This document shows, piece by piece, positions 45,001 to 55,000 of a stretch of 64,000 nt of DNA (positions are counted from its first letter, which is position 1; the number at the start of each line of letters is the position of its first letter). A program made the position numbers and the translations under genes. The notes beneath the pieces are model-generated. The model ran no database searches and was not told the DNA's origin. It saw only the letters and a program-made list of their open reading frames with translations. The stretch comes from Aliivibrio salmonicida LFI1238 (GTDB lineage Bacteria; Pseudomonadota; Gammaproteobacteria; Enterobacterales; Vibrionaceae): positions 372,001 to 436,000 of the forward strand of contig NC_011312.1 of assembly GCF_000196495.1 (NCBI RefSeq), in the 5' to 3' direction.

Positions 45001-48000
45001 TTAAGTTTTTTGCAAGACATCCAACCGCCGCCAATTTATTAATGCTTTCTATTTTGCTGCTTGGTGTGGTGTCACTATCTCAATTAAAACGAGAAACCTT
45101 TCCTGAGTTTAGCCCCCCTTATATTCTCGCTGGGGTGGTTTACCCTGGCGCTTCACCACAAGAGGTTGAAGAGAGTATCTGTATCCGCCTAGAGGATGCC
45201 GTTGATGGATTAGGCAATATTGAAGAAACCAAATGTGAGGCAATTGAAGGTTCTGCTCGTTTGGTCATTAAATTGAATGCGAAAGCCGACATTGGACGAA
45301 TGTTGGTTGATGTTCAGACTCAAATTGATTCAATTAACGATTTTCCTAAAGAGATAGAGTCACCGATAGTTCAAGAATTGGATTGGAATGAACCCGTGGT
45401 GGATGTCGCGATTACGGCAGACACAACATGGCCAGAATTAAAAGCGTATGCAGAAAAGCTCAAACAAAGCCTCAAGCTTGATTATGATGTTTCCTTAGTT
45501 GAAGTGAGTGGTTTTTCGGACCACCAATATCGTGTTGAGTTAGATGAAGGTGCCATTCGTCAGCTTGGTTTAAATGTCAGTGACATTGCGAATAAACTGG
45601 CTGAACAAAATGTAAAGCTACCAAGCGGCAGTATTGAAACCCCAGAAAAGAATTTTTTAATTCGCTTTGATGAAAGAAAAACAACCCCGCAAGAATTGGC
45701 AAAAACAGTCATGGGTGCATCAGCTAATGGGGCGTTAATCCGTTTAGGCGATATTGCCACGATAACCGATCGTTTTGAACTGGATGAACAAAAGGTATTG
45801 TTTGATGGTAAGCCGTCAGCGTTACTTAAGATCAGTAAAAATAAAGAAGAAGACGCCTTACGCATTAAAGATCGAGTGACGGAGTTTGTTAAATATCAAC
45901 AATCTGTTGCTCCTGATGGTGTGGCATTAGAAATGACCAACGATCTTTCTTCTTTGTTGTGGGATCGATTAACCATGATGGTGAAAAATGGCTGGCAAGG
46001 GATCATTCTTGTTTTCCTCACCATGTGGCTCTTTTTTACGTTCCGATATTCCTTTTGGGTTGCAGCAGGCCTTCCGGTGGCTTTTCTTGGCGGTTTATTT
46101 TTAATGGCGAGTTTTGGGCTCTCAATTAATATTATGTCACTGGTCGCCCTGTTGATGGCGATAGGGATAATGATGGATGACGCCATTGTAATTGCAGAAT
46201 CCATCGCTTCCCATTTAGACCGAGGGCAAGAGATAGACGATGCCGTATATAACGGGGTGAAGAAGGTTTTTCCCGGCGTACTGTCTTCTTTCTTAACGAC
46301 GGTGTGTATTTTTGGTAGCTTGATGTTTCTACAAGGAGAAATGGGGGCTGTTTTAAAAGTCATTCCACAAGTACTGATATTAGTTCTGTCTCTTAGTCTA
46401 ATTGAAGCGTTTTTAATTCTTCCTAATCACCTTAGTCACTCATTACATAAGGCAAAAAAAGACAAGCCAATTTCAGGCATCAAAAAAATCGTATTAGATC
46501 GTTTTGAGCATTTTAGAAATGTCACTCTAGTGAAAGCCGTCACAAAAGTAGTGGAATGGCGTTATGCCTTTTTAGGTGCCGTTATTGCGAGTTTGCTGAT
46601 TTCTTTTTCACTCATTTCTGGCGGTGCTCTGAAGTTTGTAGGTTTCCCTGAGTTGGATGGTGATATTGCTGAAGCGCGAATTATTCTGCCCCCGGGCACG
46701 TCACTTTCTCAAACTGAAATTGTGGTTGATAAAATTGTTTCTGCGGCAGAGAAGTTAAATAAAGAATGGTGTGACAATAATGAAGATGGTCGTCCATTGG
46801 TTGAGCACATTACTCAACAATTTAATACCAATGCGGATGCGAGTGAATCAGGCCCGCACCTTGCGACCATTCGATTAGATTTATTGGGAGCAGAAGAGCG
46901 CACTACCTTAATTGATGATTTTATTGATGCGTGGCGTGAAGAAGTGGGCGATTTAGCTGAACCAATAACCATGGTTTATAAGCAACCGACGATGGGGCCG
47001 GGAGGTCGGGCGATTGAAATTCGGATGATGGATGATGATTTACATACATTGAAATCAGCATCATTAGAAGTTCAGGCCTATTTGAATGAGTTTTCTGGCG
47101 TGTATGGTGTGCTTGATGACATGCGTATGGGCAAGGAGGAGGTTCTGGTGAAATTAAGACCGGGCGCTGAAACCTATGGCGTTACTGGCCAACTGATCGC
47201 AAATCAATTACGAGCGGCGTATTTTGGACAAACGGCAGATGAGATCCAACTCGGTGTTGAAAATATTGAAATTGAAGTGCGTTTGAATAAAGAGCAAGCG
47301 GGAGATTTACACACGTTAGAAAACTTCCCTATTATCATGCCTGATGGCAGTCAAATCCCCTTAGCTTCTATCGCTACATTGGATTTTCAACGTAACTATG
47401 TTCGAATTCAACGCATTAATGGATTAAGAACCTTAAGCGTATTTGGCGATGTTCATGCATCACAAGTCAGCTCTTCTGAAATATTAGCTCAATTTAGATC
47501 AGAGCTTGCGCCCGCGCTACAAAATAAATACCCACGTTTGCGTTTTGATTTTGAAGGTGAAGCGAAAGACACCGCCGAAACCGGACAATCAATGGGCACG
47601 GGTTTTATGCTGGGCTTATTTGGTGTGTTTGTTATTTTGAGTTTTCAATTTAGAAGTTATCTTGAACCTTTTGTCGTCATGCTGGCAATTCCACTCGCGT
47701 TGATTGGGGTGTTGTGGGGGCATGTACTATTAGGTCACCCATTAAGCATGCCGAGTATTATGGGGTTTGTATCATTGGCGGGGATAGTTGTGAACGATTC
47801 TATTTTGTTAGTGCAATACATTCGACATCATGTGGATGAGGGTGATTCCGTGTATGAAGCGGTCGTAAAAGCCAGCCAAGAACGGTTTAGAGCGGTATTT
47901 TTAACGTCAGTGACAACGGCTGTGGGATTATTACCTCTGTTATTAGAAACCAGTTTGCAGGCGCAAGTTATTCAGCCTCTCGTCGTTTCTATTGTATTTG

Positions 48001-48101
48001 GTATTTTTACATCAACGCTCTTGGTACTCTTCATGATCCCTGCCGCTTATGCCATCTTGGCTGATTTTGGATTAGTGAAAAAGCATGAAGAGTTACATTG
48101 A
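44997..48101 (+). CDS. RND-family efflux pump, inner-membrane transporter
   Basis: A 1034-residue AcrB-type transporter with 12 membrane segments and two large periplasmic loops. The proton-relay aspartates of TM4 are present (LMAIGIMMDDAIVIAESI). In the TM10 motif the sequence is LAGIVVNDSILLVQYI, where AcrB has a lysine, as in a distinct RND subgroup. It exports small molecules, substrate unknown; drug or solvent export is possible. ATGA overlap with the adaptor gene indicates coupled translation. Confidence 0.92.
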   Translation: MIKFFARHPTAANLLMLSILLLGVVSLSQLKRETFPEFSPPYILAGVVYPGASPQEVEESICIRLEDAVDGLGNIEETKCEAIEGSARLVIKLNAKADIGRMLVDVQTQIDSINDFPKEIESPIVQELDWNEPVVDVAITADTTWPELKAYAEKLKQSLKLDYDVSLVEVSGFSDHQYRVELDEGAIRQLGLNVSDIANKLAEQNVKLPSGSIETPEKNFLIRFDERKTTPQELAKTVMGASANGALIRLGDIATITDRFELDEQKVLFDGKPSALLKISKNKEEDALRIKDRVTEFVKYQQSVAPDGVALEMTNDLSSLLWDRLTMMVKNGWQGIILVFLTMWLFFTFRYSFWVAAGLPVAFLGGLFLMASFGLSINIMSLVALLMAIGIMMDDAIVIAESIASHLDRGQEIDDAVYNGVKKVFPGVLSSFLTTVCIFGSLMFLQGEMGAVLKVIPQVLILVLSLSLIEAFLILPNHLSHSLHKAKKDKPISGIKKIVLDRFEHFRNVTLVKAVTKVVEWRYAFLGAVIASLLISFSLISGGALKFVGFPELDGDIAEARIILPPGTSLSQTEIVVDKIVSAAEKLNKEWCDNNEDGRPLVEHITQQFNTNADASESGPHLATIRLDLLGAEERTTLIDDFIDAWREEVGDLAEPITMVYKQPTMGPGGRAIEIRMMDDDLHTLKSASLEVQAYLNEFSGVYGVLDDMRMGKEEVLVKLRPGAETYGVTGQLIANQLRAAYFGQTADEIQLGVENIEIEVRLNKEQAGDLHTLENFPIIMPDGSQIPLASIATLDFQRNYVRIQRINGLRTLSVFGDVHASQVSSSEILAQFRSELAPALQNKYPRLRFDFEGEAKDTAETGQSMGTGFMLGLFGVFVILSFQFRSYLEPFVVMLAIPLALIGVLWGHVLLGHPLSMPSIMGFVSLAGIVVNDSILLVQYIRHHVDEGDSVYEAVVKASQERFRAVFLTSVTTAVGLLPLLLETSLQAQVIQPLVVSIVFGIFTSTLLVLFMIPAAYAILADFGLVKKHEELH

Positions 48102-48123
48102 GAATGGCGGGATTCAACTTTAT

Positions 48124-49125
48124 TTAGAAGAGAAATAATAAGTTAACTGAAATAACAGAATCAGTTTTGCTTAATCCTGGAGGTACACGATCTAAATATT
48201 CTTGAGATTGTGCGATCTTCAGGGCGATTTCTTCTGTAATGTTATTTGTTAGGCTCACTTCAGAATCGATACGCGTGTTACTTCGACCGCTGGTGACAGT
48301 GACTTCAGAAGCAAGCGTTAATACGTCCATTGGTTTCCACGATACGGTAATGTTTGTTCGTAAGATCGCTTCTGCCACTGTTTCTGGAAAAATAAGATCG
48401 TCATCATCTATCTCGTCAAGATTTGGATTTTGATAACGGTAACCAGGGCCTAATTCTAATTCTAATACTAACTTTTCCGTATTACTGGCTTGGTAACCTA
48501 AACCACCTGAAAAGGTATAATCTTTAAAATAGGCACTGTATTCCGTCTCTAAGCCTTTAAAGTTGGCATAAAGATAGTAATCAGGACTTATTTTATAGTC
48601 ACTTTGTAAATTAAGGCTTAATTGGTCTTTGTCTGTTTCGCCATCTTCTTTTGATAAATAATACTTCACTTCACCTGTGTGACGATGCTGTCCAGACGTG
48701 TAACTTGCTTCTAAGCGACCATTAAGAGACTGTGAATCATCGTTACCTTTGCTTGATTGATAACCAAATTCGACTTGGCTTTCCCATGGAGAAGGTGGTG
48801 ATGTATCGTCGTCTTCTGTATCGATCTCACTTGTCGGAACACTGATGCTTGGTTTTTTCTCAAGGGTTAGCTGCTCAGTGTCGGTTTCACACTCATCTTT
48901 TGATAAGTAATACTTTACGTCACTGGCATGACTATTCTGCCCAGAGGTATAAACCGGCTCTAGGCTACAATTAAGAGATAGTGAGTTGTCGCTTCCATAA
49001 CCCAATTCGACTTGGCTTTCCCTAGGAGAGGGAGGTGACGTATCCGCGTCTTCACTTTCAATCTCACTTGCATGAACAGATGCATTGATTGCGATAAGCC
49101 CTGTAAGTAAAACTTTTTTTAACAC
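48124..49125 (-). CDS. DUF481-like outer-membrane protein with N-terminal duplication
   Basis: A 333-residue protein with a signal peptide (MLKKVLLTGLIAINASVHA) and a C-terminal beta-rich region resembling DUF481/YdiY-type barrels (YKISPDYYLYANFKGLETEYSAYFKDYTFSGGLGYQ), ending in VNLLFLF with a terminal Phe suited to BAM recognition. Residues about 20-92 and 98-170 are two copies of one segment (SEIESEDADTSPPSP.. and SEIDTEDDDTSPPSP..); the first copy has drifted and gained cysteines. The start is GTG at 49125. Function unknown. Confidence 0.75.
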   Translation of the reverse strand: MLKKVLLTGLIAINASVHASEIESEDADTSPPSPRESQVELGYGSDNSLSLNCSLEPVYTSGQNSHASDVKYYLSKDECETDTEQLTLEKKPSISVPTSEIDTEDDDTSPPSPWESQVEFGYQSSKGNDDSQSLNGRLEASYTSGQHRHTGEVKYYLSKEDGETDKDQLSLNLQSDYKISPDYYLYANFKGLETEYSAYFKDYTFSGGLGYQASNTEKLVLELELGPGYRYQNPNLDEIDDDDLIFPETVAEAILRTNITVSWKPMDVLTLASEVTVTSGRSNTRIDSEVSLTNNITEEIALKIAQSQEYLDRVPPGLSKTDSVISVNLLFLF

Positions 49126-49306
49126 GTATTAATCTCAGAAAGAATAAAGAGGACACATAGTATAGGAGTTTATCTGGTTGATGAGTTAAATTTGAGTCAA
49201 AATCTTTATTTTGCGAAAGGTTATCAGGAGATACACGGATAGTTATTTCATCCCAATTTCTTTTGGTTATAATGTAGAGCTGAATTTAGGATGGTGAAAA
49301 GTAGTA

Positions 49307-50704
49307 ATGGCTGATAATCGAAATCAAAACCGCAAGTATGATGCACAAGTTGATGCGTTAAAAGTACCGCCGCATTCATTAGAGGCAGAGCAATCTGTAC
49401 TTGGTGGTTTACTACTTGATAATGAGCGGTGGGATACTGTCGCTGAAAAAGTGGTAGCTGTTGATTTTTATAGCAGACCACACCGATTAATTTTTGAATC
49501 GGTTAAATCCATCCTAGAAGATAGTATGCCGTTGGATTTAATTACCCTATCTGAACATCTTGAACGTCATGAAAAATTAGATTCAGTGGGCGGTTTTGCT
49601 TATCTTGCTGATTTAGTGAAAAACACCCCAAGTGCCGCGAATATAAATGCGTATGCTGATATTGTTCGTGAACGTGCGATGGTTCGTAACTTGATTAGTG
49701 TCGCCAATGAAATTGCTGACGCGGGTTATGATCCTCAAGGTCGAACTTCTGAAGATTTACTGGATATGGCCGAAAGTAAAGTTTTTGCTATTGCCGAAGC
49801 GCGTACGACTGAGAATGAAGGGCCGCAAACGGTAGATACCATTCTTGAGCGAACATTAGAACGTATCGAGCTTTTATACCAAAGCCCACAAGATGGTGTC
49901 ACCGGTGTCTCTACTGGATTCACGGATTTAAATAAGAAAACAGCGGGTCTACAAGGGTCTGATTTAATTATTGTTGCGGCTCGTCCATCAATGGGTAAAA
50001 CGACCTTTGCGATGAACTTATGTGAAAACGCCGCAATGGACCAAGACAAGCCCGTTTTGATTTTCTCACTAGAGATGCCAGCGGAACAGCTAATGATGCG
50101 TATGTTGGCTTCGATGTCTCGAGTTGATCAAACCAAAATTCGTACCGGTCAATTAGATGACGAAGATTGGGCGCGTATTTCGTCTACCATGGGTATTTTG
50201 ACTCAGAAAAAGAATATGTATATTGATGATAGCTCAGGTTTAACGCCAACCGAGCTACGTTCTCGTGCTCGTCGTGTTGCACGTGAGTCGGGAGGGTTAA
50301 GTATGATCATGATAGATTACCTTCAATTAATGCGTGTTCCTGGTATGCAAGATAATCGTACTCAAGAAATTTCAGAAATTTCACGCTCATTAAAAGCGCT
50401 AGCAAAAGAATTAAACGTTCCGGTTGTTGCCCTGTCTCAGCTTAACCGTTCCCTAGAGCAACGTGCTGATAAACGCCCAATAAACTCGGATTTACGTGAA
50501 TCTGGTGCAATCGAGCAAGATGCCGATTTGATCATGTTTATTTACCGTGATGAAGTTTATAACCCAGAAAGTAACCGCAAAGGGATTGCTGAGATTATTC
50601 TTGGTAAACAGCGTAATGGTCCAATTGGCTCGGTAAGTTTAACCTTCCAAGGGCAATTTTCTCGCTTTGATAATTACGCAGGTCCTGCGTTTGATGATGA
50701 ATAA
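49307..50704 (+). CDS. dnaB: Replicative DNA helicase
   Basis: A 465-residue hexameric helicase (E. coli 471) that unwinds DNA at the replication fork. The N-terminal primase-binding domain (PPHSLEAEQSVLGGLLLDNERWD) is followed by the RecA-like motor with Walker A ARPSMGKT, Walker B MIMIDYLQLM and QLNRSLEQRADKRPINSDLRESG. It lies directly before alr, the same pair as in E. coli. Confidence 0.97.
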   Translation: MADNRNQNRKYDAQVDALKVPPHSLEAEQSVLGGLLLDNERWDTVAEKVVAVDFYSRPHRLIFESVKSILEDSMPLDLITLSEHLERHEKLDSVGGFAYLADLVKNTPSAANINAYADIVRERAMVRNLISVANEIADAGYDPQGRTSEDLLDMAESKVFAIAEARTTENEGPQTVDTILERTLERIELLYQSPQDGVTGVSTGFTDLNKKTAGLQGSDLIIVAARPSMGKTTFAMNLCENAAMDQDKPVLIFSLEMPAEQLMMRMLASMSRVDQTKIRTGQLDDEDWARISSTMGILTQKKNMYIDDSSGLTPTELRSRARRVARESGGLSMIMIDYLQLMRVPGMQDNRTQEISEISRSLKALAKELNVPVVALSQLNRSLEQRADKRPINSDLRESGAIEQDADLIMFIYRDEVYNPESNRKGIAEIILGKQRNGPIGSVSLTFQGQFSRFDNYAGPAFDDE

Positions 50705-50716
50705 TAAGGCAAAAGT

Positions 50717-51802
50717 ATGAGCTATATGACAGCCGCTGCTGCACAGATTGATATGTCTGCCTTAGCGCATAATTTGCAAAAAATTAAACAGCAAGCACCA
50801 AACAGCAAACTCCTTGCTGTGGTAAAAGCAAATGGTTATGGCCATGGTTTACTCAATATTGCTAAAGGTGCGCACGGTGTAGATGCTTTTGGTGTGGCGC
50901 GAATTGAAGAGGCTTTACAGCTTCGAGCTGGTGGCATAGTGAAACAAGTTTTATTACTCGAAGGATTTTATTCTGCGGGTGATTTACCAATTTTAGTCGC
51001 TAATAACATTCAAACGGCAGTGCATTGCAAAGAGCAACTTGAAGCATTAGAAAATGCAGATCTTGAAGGCCCTGTTGTTGTTTGGTTGAAAGTCGATTCA
51101 GGTATGCATCGCTTAGGTATTCGCCCTGAAGAATACCAAGAATATGTTGATCGTTTGCATGCGTGTAAAAATGTAGCTCAGCCACTGCGTTATATGAGCC
51201 ATTTTGGTTGTGCAGATGAATTAGATAATCCGACGACGAACGAACAAATTGAAACGTTCATGTCATTGACGGATGGATGCCAAGGGGAACGGTCGCTTGC
51301 GGCTTCTGCTGGATTGCTTGCATGGCCAGACAGTCAATTGGATTGGGTTCGTCCCGGTATCATTATGTATGGTGTCTCTCCTTTTTCTGAGAAAACGGCT
51401 CAAGATTTAGGGTATTTACCTACCATGACTCTCACTTCTCATTTGATCGCGGTAAGAGAAGTAAAAGCCGGAGAAAGTGTTGGTTATGGTGCGATGTGGA
51501 CCAGTGAGCGTGATACTAAAATTGGGGTTATCGCGATCGGTTACGGCGATGGTTACCCAATTGCAGCACCGAATGGAACGCCAGTATTAGTTAATGGACG
51601 CAAAGTTCCGGTAGCTGGTCGTGTTTCGATGGATATGCTAACGGTTGATTTAGGACCTGATGCAGAAGATAACGTTGGTGATGAAGCTATTTTGTGGGGA
51701 CGAGATCTTCCTGCAGAAGAAGTAGCAGAACACATTGGAACTATTGCTTATGAGTTAGTGACTAAACTAACATCAAGAGTACAAATGCAATATATTCCTT
51801 AA
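50717..51802 (+). CDS. alr: Alanine racemase
   Basis: A 361-residue PLP enzyme that makes D-alanine for peptidoglycan. The PLP lysine is in VVKANGYGHG (Lys37), the barrel carries LKVDSGMHRLGI and HFGCADE, and the catalytic Tyr lies in VGYGAMWTS. It follows dnaB by 12 bases and is probably co-transcribed. The first ATG (50717) is preceded by AAGGC; a second in-frame ATG three codons on is possible. Confidence 0.96.
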   Translation: MSYMTAAAAQIDMSALAHNLQKIKQQAPNSKLLAVVKANGYGHGLLNIAKGAHGVDAFGVARIEEALQLRAGGIVKQVLLLEGFYSAGDLPILVANNIQTAVHCKEQLEALENADLEGPVVVWLKVDSGMHRLGIRPEEYQEYVDRLHACKNVAQPLRYMSHFGCADELDNPTTNEQIETFMSLTDGCQGERSLAASAGLLAWPDSQLDWVRPGIIMYGVSPFSEKTAQDLGYLPTMTLTSHLIAVREVKAGESVGYGAMWTSERDTKIGVIAIGYGDGYPIAAPNGTPVLVNGRKVPVAGRVSMDMLTVDLGPDAEDNVGDEAILWGRDLPAEEVAEHIGTIAYELVTKLTSRVQMQYIP

Positions 51803-51816
51803 TGTATCTTTGACCC

Positions 51817-53037
51817 ATGAGAGTTAATTTGAAACAACTGTTCTTAAGAAGCGCTACTGGTTTAGCGCTTTTTCTTATTTCACCTTATGTCTTTTCTGAA
51901 AGTGATATATGGCCAAACTCGCTTCCTGAAACGGCAGCGGTTCCTTTTATGTATTCTTCAGAAAGCTTGGGGACTACGATAGGCGTTGCCGGTGTAATGA
52001 AAGGTGTGGGGCAACCTCAAGCCACCTTATTTGCTGCCGGAATGTACTCAAGTAAAGGTTCTTATCTCACTTACTTGTCATCTGATAACAATCAAGTGGG
52101 TCATTCTTGGTTATTTGGTGCAAATGCTTATAACGCCAGCTTTAAAGATATGGATTATTATATTGGTACCGCAGGAAGTAACAATTCTCATCAAAGTGAC
52201 GAAGTGTTTACCGACAGTACTGAAGCTCAATACCATCTGACGGCTAATTATATTTTACCCATTGGTAATGCCAAGGATATCGGGGCTCAAGCCGCGTATA
52301 CTCCAAATCGTAAAGTAAAAAGTGGTAATCCATTTGACAGTGGGGTTTCAAGTATTGAGCTTAGCCCTTTCTATTATTCTCGTACATTATCAGATGTCTC
52401 CGATTGGGATGAGCCTGAATCGAATTGGGGAATGAAGGTAAATTTTGATTGGGATAATAGAAATAGCGTAAGAAATACGACCAATGGTTCACGAACAGAG
52501 TTAGATTTCACTTACTCTCCAGAAACCAGTTCACAAGAAGAGTGGTGGACATGGGAGTTTCAACAAAGTGCCTTTTTTGATTTAGGCGGGATTGGCAATG
52601 TAATTAAGAAACAAGTGCTTGCGTTTGATTTTTATCTTGCTGATACACCCAGTTGGGAAGACGGCGCACACCAACCTCCTGAATACGCTGGAATTAAATT
52701 AGGCGGACTTTATCGATTAAGGAGCTATGGTGGTGGACGATTCCATGGTCGTTCTGCCGTTCATTATTCTGCAGAGTATCGAGTGATGCCCGATTGGCAG
52801 CCATTAGAAGATTGGCCTATTTTTAATCTTTATGATGTGCCTTGGTGGCAGTGGGTGGCTTTTGTTGATACTGGTCGTGTAGCGGATGAGTTTTCATTAT
52901 CGACATTGCATGATGATATGCGATGGAGTGCTGGTGGTGCGATTCGTTTCCAAGTTGAAGGTATCGTCGTTCGTACTGAAATGGCGTGGGGAAGTGAAGA
53001 AAATGTATTTCGCGTCATGATCAATCAGCCATTTTAA
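51817..53037 (+). CDS. Omp85/BamA-like outer-membrane barrel protein without POTRA domains
   Basis: A 406-residue protein with a signal peptide (LFLRSATGLALFLISPYVFS) and a predominantly beta-stranded body, ending FRVMINQPF with the C-terminal Phe of BAM substrates. The segment GGLYRLRSYGGGRFHGRSAVHYSAEYR resembles the [VI]RG[FY]-containing barrel region of Omp85 surface-antigen proteins, here with LRSY. There is no room for POTRA domains. It lies 14 bases after alr. Function unknown; assignment to the family is by motif only. Confidence 0.75.
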   Translation: MRVNLKQLFLRSATGLALFLISPYVFSESDIWPNSLPETAAVPFMYSSESLGTTIGVAGVMKGVGQPQATLFAAGMYSSKGSYLTYLSSDNNQVGHSWLFGANAYNASFKDMDYYIGTAGSNNSHQSDEVFTDSTEAQYHLTANYILPIGNAKDIGAQAAYTPNRKVKSGNPFDSGVSSIELSPFYYSRTLSDVSDWDEPESNWGMKVNFDWDNRNSVRNTTNGSRTELDFTYSPETSSQEEWWTWEFQQSAFFDLGGIGNVIKKQVLAFDFYLADTPSWEDGAHQPPEYAGIKLGGLYRLRSYGGGRFHGRSAVHYSAEYRVMPDWQPLEDWPIFNLYDVPWWQWVAFVDTGRVADEFSLSTLHDDMRWSAGGAIRFQVEGIVVRTEMAWGSEENVFRVMINQPF

Positions 53038-53232
53038 ATTTAGCACTAGTTTTATCGTTATTTGAACGAGATAATGTTCACATATAGACGTTTTAATGTG
53101 ACCTAACTCAAAAAGGGTGAGCGTAGTTTTGGTCATAATAGATAAAGCTCATCAAATTTTAGATTCGTATAAACGGGGAGTTCAGAAATTTATTTTTGAA
53201 CCGACAAGCATATTACACGGGATAATTTCACC

Positions 53233-54885
53233 ATGTTAAAAAACATCAACCCAACAGAAACTCAAGCTTGGGCAGATTTGACTGCACATTTTGAAACCGC
53301 GCAAAACTTCAATTTAGCGGATTTGTTTTCTGCTGATGCTCAACGTTTTGATAAATTTTCAACAACGTTTGGCCAAGATATCTTAGTTGATTTCTCTAAA
53401 AATTTAGTGACAGAAGAAACGATGCAAAAGCTATTTTCTTTAGCTGAGCAAACTGAATTATCAGAAGCAATCAAAGCGATGTTCAGTGGTGAAAAAATCA
53501 ATAAGACTGAAGATCGTTCAGTGCTTCATACGGCACTTCGTAACCGCAGTAATACGCCAGTTATCGTTGATGGCGAAGACGTTATGCCTGCTGTAAATGC
53601 AGTGCTAGAAAAAATGAAAGCGTTCACTGAGCGTTTAATTTCTGGTGAGTGGAAAGGTTACACAGGCAAAGAAATTACGGATATCGTAAACATTGGTATC
53701 GGTGGTTCAGATCTTGGCCCTTACATGGTGTCAGAAGCATTAGCACCATACAAAACACGCTTAAACATGCACTTTGTTTCAAACGTCGATGGCACACACA
53801 TTGTTGAAACATTGAAGCCATTAAATCCAGAAACAACGTTGTTCTTAATCGCATCGAAAACATTCACGACTCAAGAAACAATGACAAATGCACACAGTGC
53901 TCGTGATTGGTTCTTAGCAGAAGCTGGCGATCAAGCACATGTAGCGAAACACTTCGCTGCACTTTCAACAAACGCAGAATCAGTGTCTGAGTTTGGTATT
54001 GATACCGATAACATGTTTGAGTTCTGGGATTGGGTTGGCGGTCGTTATTCTTTATGGTCAGCGATTGGTCTTTCAATTGCTTTAGCGGTTGGTTTTGATA
54101 ATTTTGTTGAGCTTCTTGAAGGCGCTCACGAAGTGGATAATCATTTCGCAAATACAGAACTTGAAAATAACGTACCAGTAATCTTGGCATTGATTGGCCT
54201 ATGGTATAACAACTTCCATGGTTCTGAATCAGAATCGATTCTGCCATACGATCAATACCTACACCGTTTTGCTGCGTATTTCCAACAAGGTAATATGGAA
54301 TCAAACGGTAAATGTGTTGACCGTAATGGCAATCCAGTTGATTACCAAACGGGTCCAATTATTTGGGGTGAACCAGGTACAAATGGTCAGCATGCGTTCT
54401 ACCAATTGATTCACCAAGGTACGAAATTGATCCCATGTGATTTTATTGCTCCTGCAATCAGTCATAACCAAGTGGGCGATCATCATCAAAAACTGATGTC
54501 TAACTTCTTTGCACAAACAGAAGCATTGGCGTTTGGTAAAAAAGAAGAAACAGTAAGAGCAGAGTTTGCAGCGGCAGGTAAAACTGAAGCAGAAATGGCA
54601 GAGTTGGTGGCATTTAAAGTCTTTGAAGGTAACCGCCCAACTAACTCAATCTTAGTGAAAAAAGTGACACCTAAAACATTAGGCAACTTGATTGCTATGT
54701 ACGAACATAAAATCTTCGTACAGGGTGTGATTTGGAATATCTTCAGTTTTGACCAATGGGGTGTAGAACTTGGTAAGCAATTGGCTAACCAAATTCTTCC
54801 TGAATTGGCTGATGATAAAGCGATTAACTCGCATGACAGTTCAACGAATGGCTTAATTAACGCATTTAAAGCGTTTAAAGCATAA
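53233..54885 (+). CDS. pgi: Glucose-6-phosphate isomerase
   Basis: A 550-residue glycolytic enzyme (E. coli 549) that interconverts glucose 6-phosphate and fructose 6-phosphate. Family signatures: NIGIGGSDLGP, VSNVDGTHI, DWVGGRYSLWSAIGL and GIWNIFSFDQWGVELGK-type C-terminal motif (VIWNIFSFDQWGVELGKQLA). Catalytic Glu (GTNGQHAFYQLIHQGT region) and Lys are in place. The 195-base gap upstream shows no gene. Confidence 0.98.
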   Translation: MLKNINPTETQAWADLTAHFETAQNFNLADLFSADAQRFDKFSTTFGQDILVDFSKNLVTEETMQKLFSLAEQTELSEAIKAMFSGEKINKTEDRSVLHTALRNRSNTPVIVDGEDVMPAVNAVLEKMKAFTERLISGEWKGYTGKEITDIVNIGIGGSDLGPYMVSEALAPYKTRLNMHFVSNVDGTHIVETLKPLNPETTLFLIASKTFTTQETMTNAHSARDWFLAEAGDQAHVAKHFAALSTNAESVSEFGIDTDNMFEFWDWVGGRYSLWSAIGLSIALAVGFDNFVELLEGAHEVDNHFANTELENNVPVILALIGLWYNNFHGSESESILPYDQYLHRFAAYFQQGNMESNGKCVDRNGNPVDYQTGPIIWGEPGTNGQHAFYQLIHQGTKLIPCDFIAPAISHNQVGDHHQKLMSNFFAQTEALAFGKKEETVRAEFAAAGKTEAEMAELVAFKVFEGNRPTNSILVKKVTPKTLGNLIAMYEHKIFVQGVIWNIFSFDQWGVELGKQLANQILPELADDKAINSHDSSTNGLINAFKAFKA

Positions 54886-54907
54886 TTGAATTGCACTCGA
54901 TAATATG

Positions 54908-54934
54908 AAAGAGCTGACTTCGGTTGGCTCTTTT
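54908..54934 (+). terminator. Terminator of pgi
   Basis: AAAGAGCTGAC and GTTGGCTCTTT form a stem with one wobble stretch around a TTCG tetraloop, followed by TTTAT. Confidence 0.88.
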
Positions 54935-54961
54935 TATATGTGCTGATTTTATACAGATAAT

Positions 54962-55000
54962 AAAAAAGGTTGATGTATTACTACATCAACCTTTCTTTTT
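54962..55000. terminator. Terminator at the 3' end of the CheX-like gene
   Basis: AAAAAAGGTTGATGTA and TACATCAACCTTTCTTTTTT form a 13-bp stem with A/T-rich flanks on both sides. It overlaps the last codons of the minus-strand gene and can act in both directions. Confidence 0.88.

Noticed and set aside
45896..46363. A 155-codon open frame antisense to the RND pump gene
   Set aside because: It mirrors the codon pattern of the membrane segments on the coding strand; no independent support.
53864..54358. A 164-codon open frame antisense to pgi
   Set aside because: It lies wholly within a well-conserved gene, has low-complexity composition and no ribosome binding site or family similarity.
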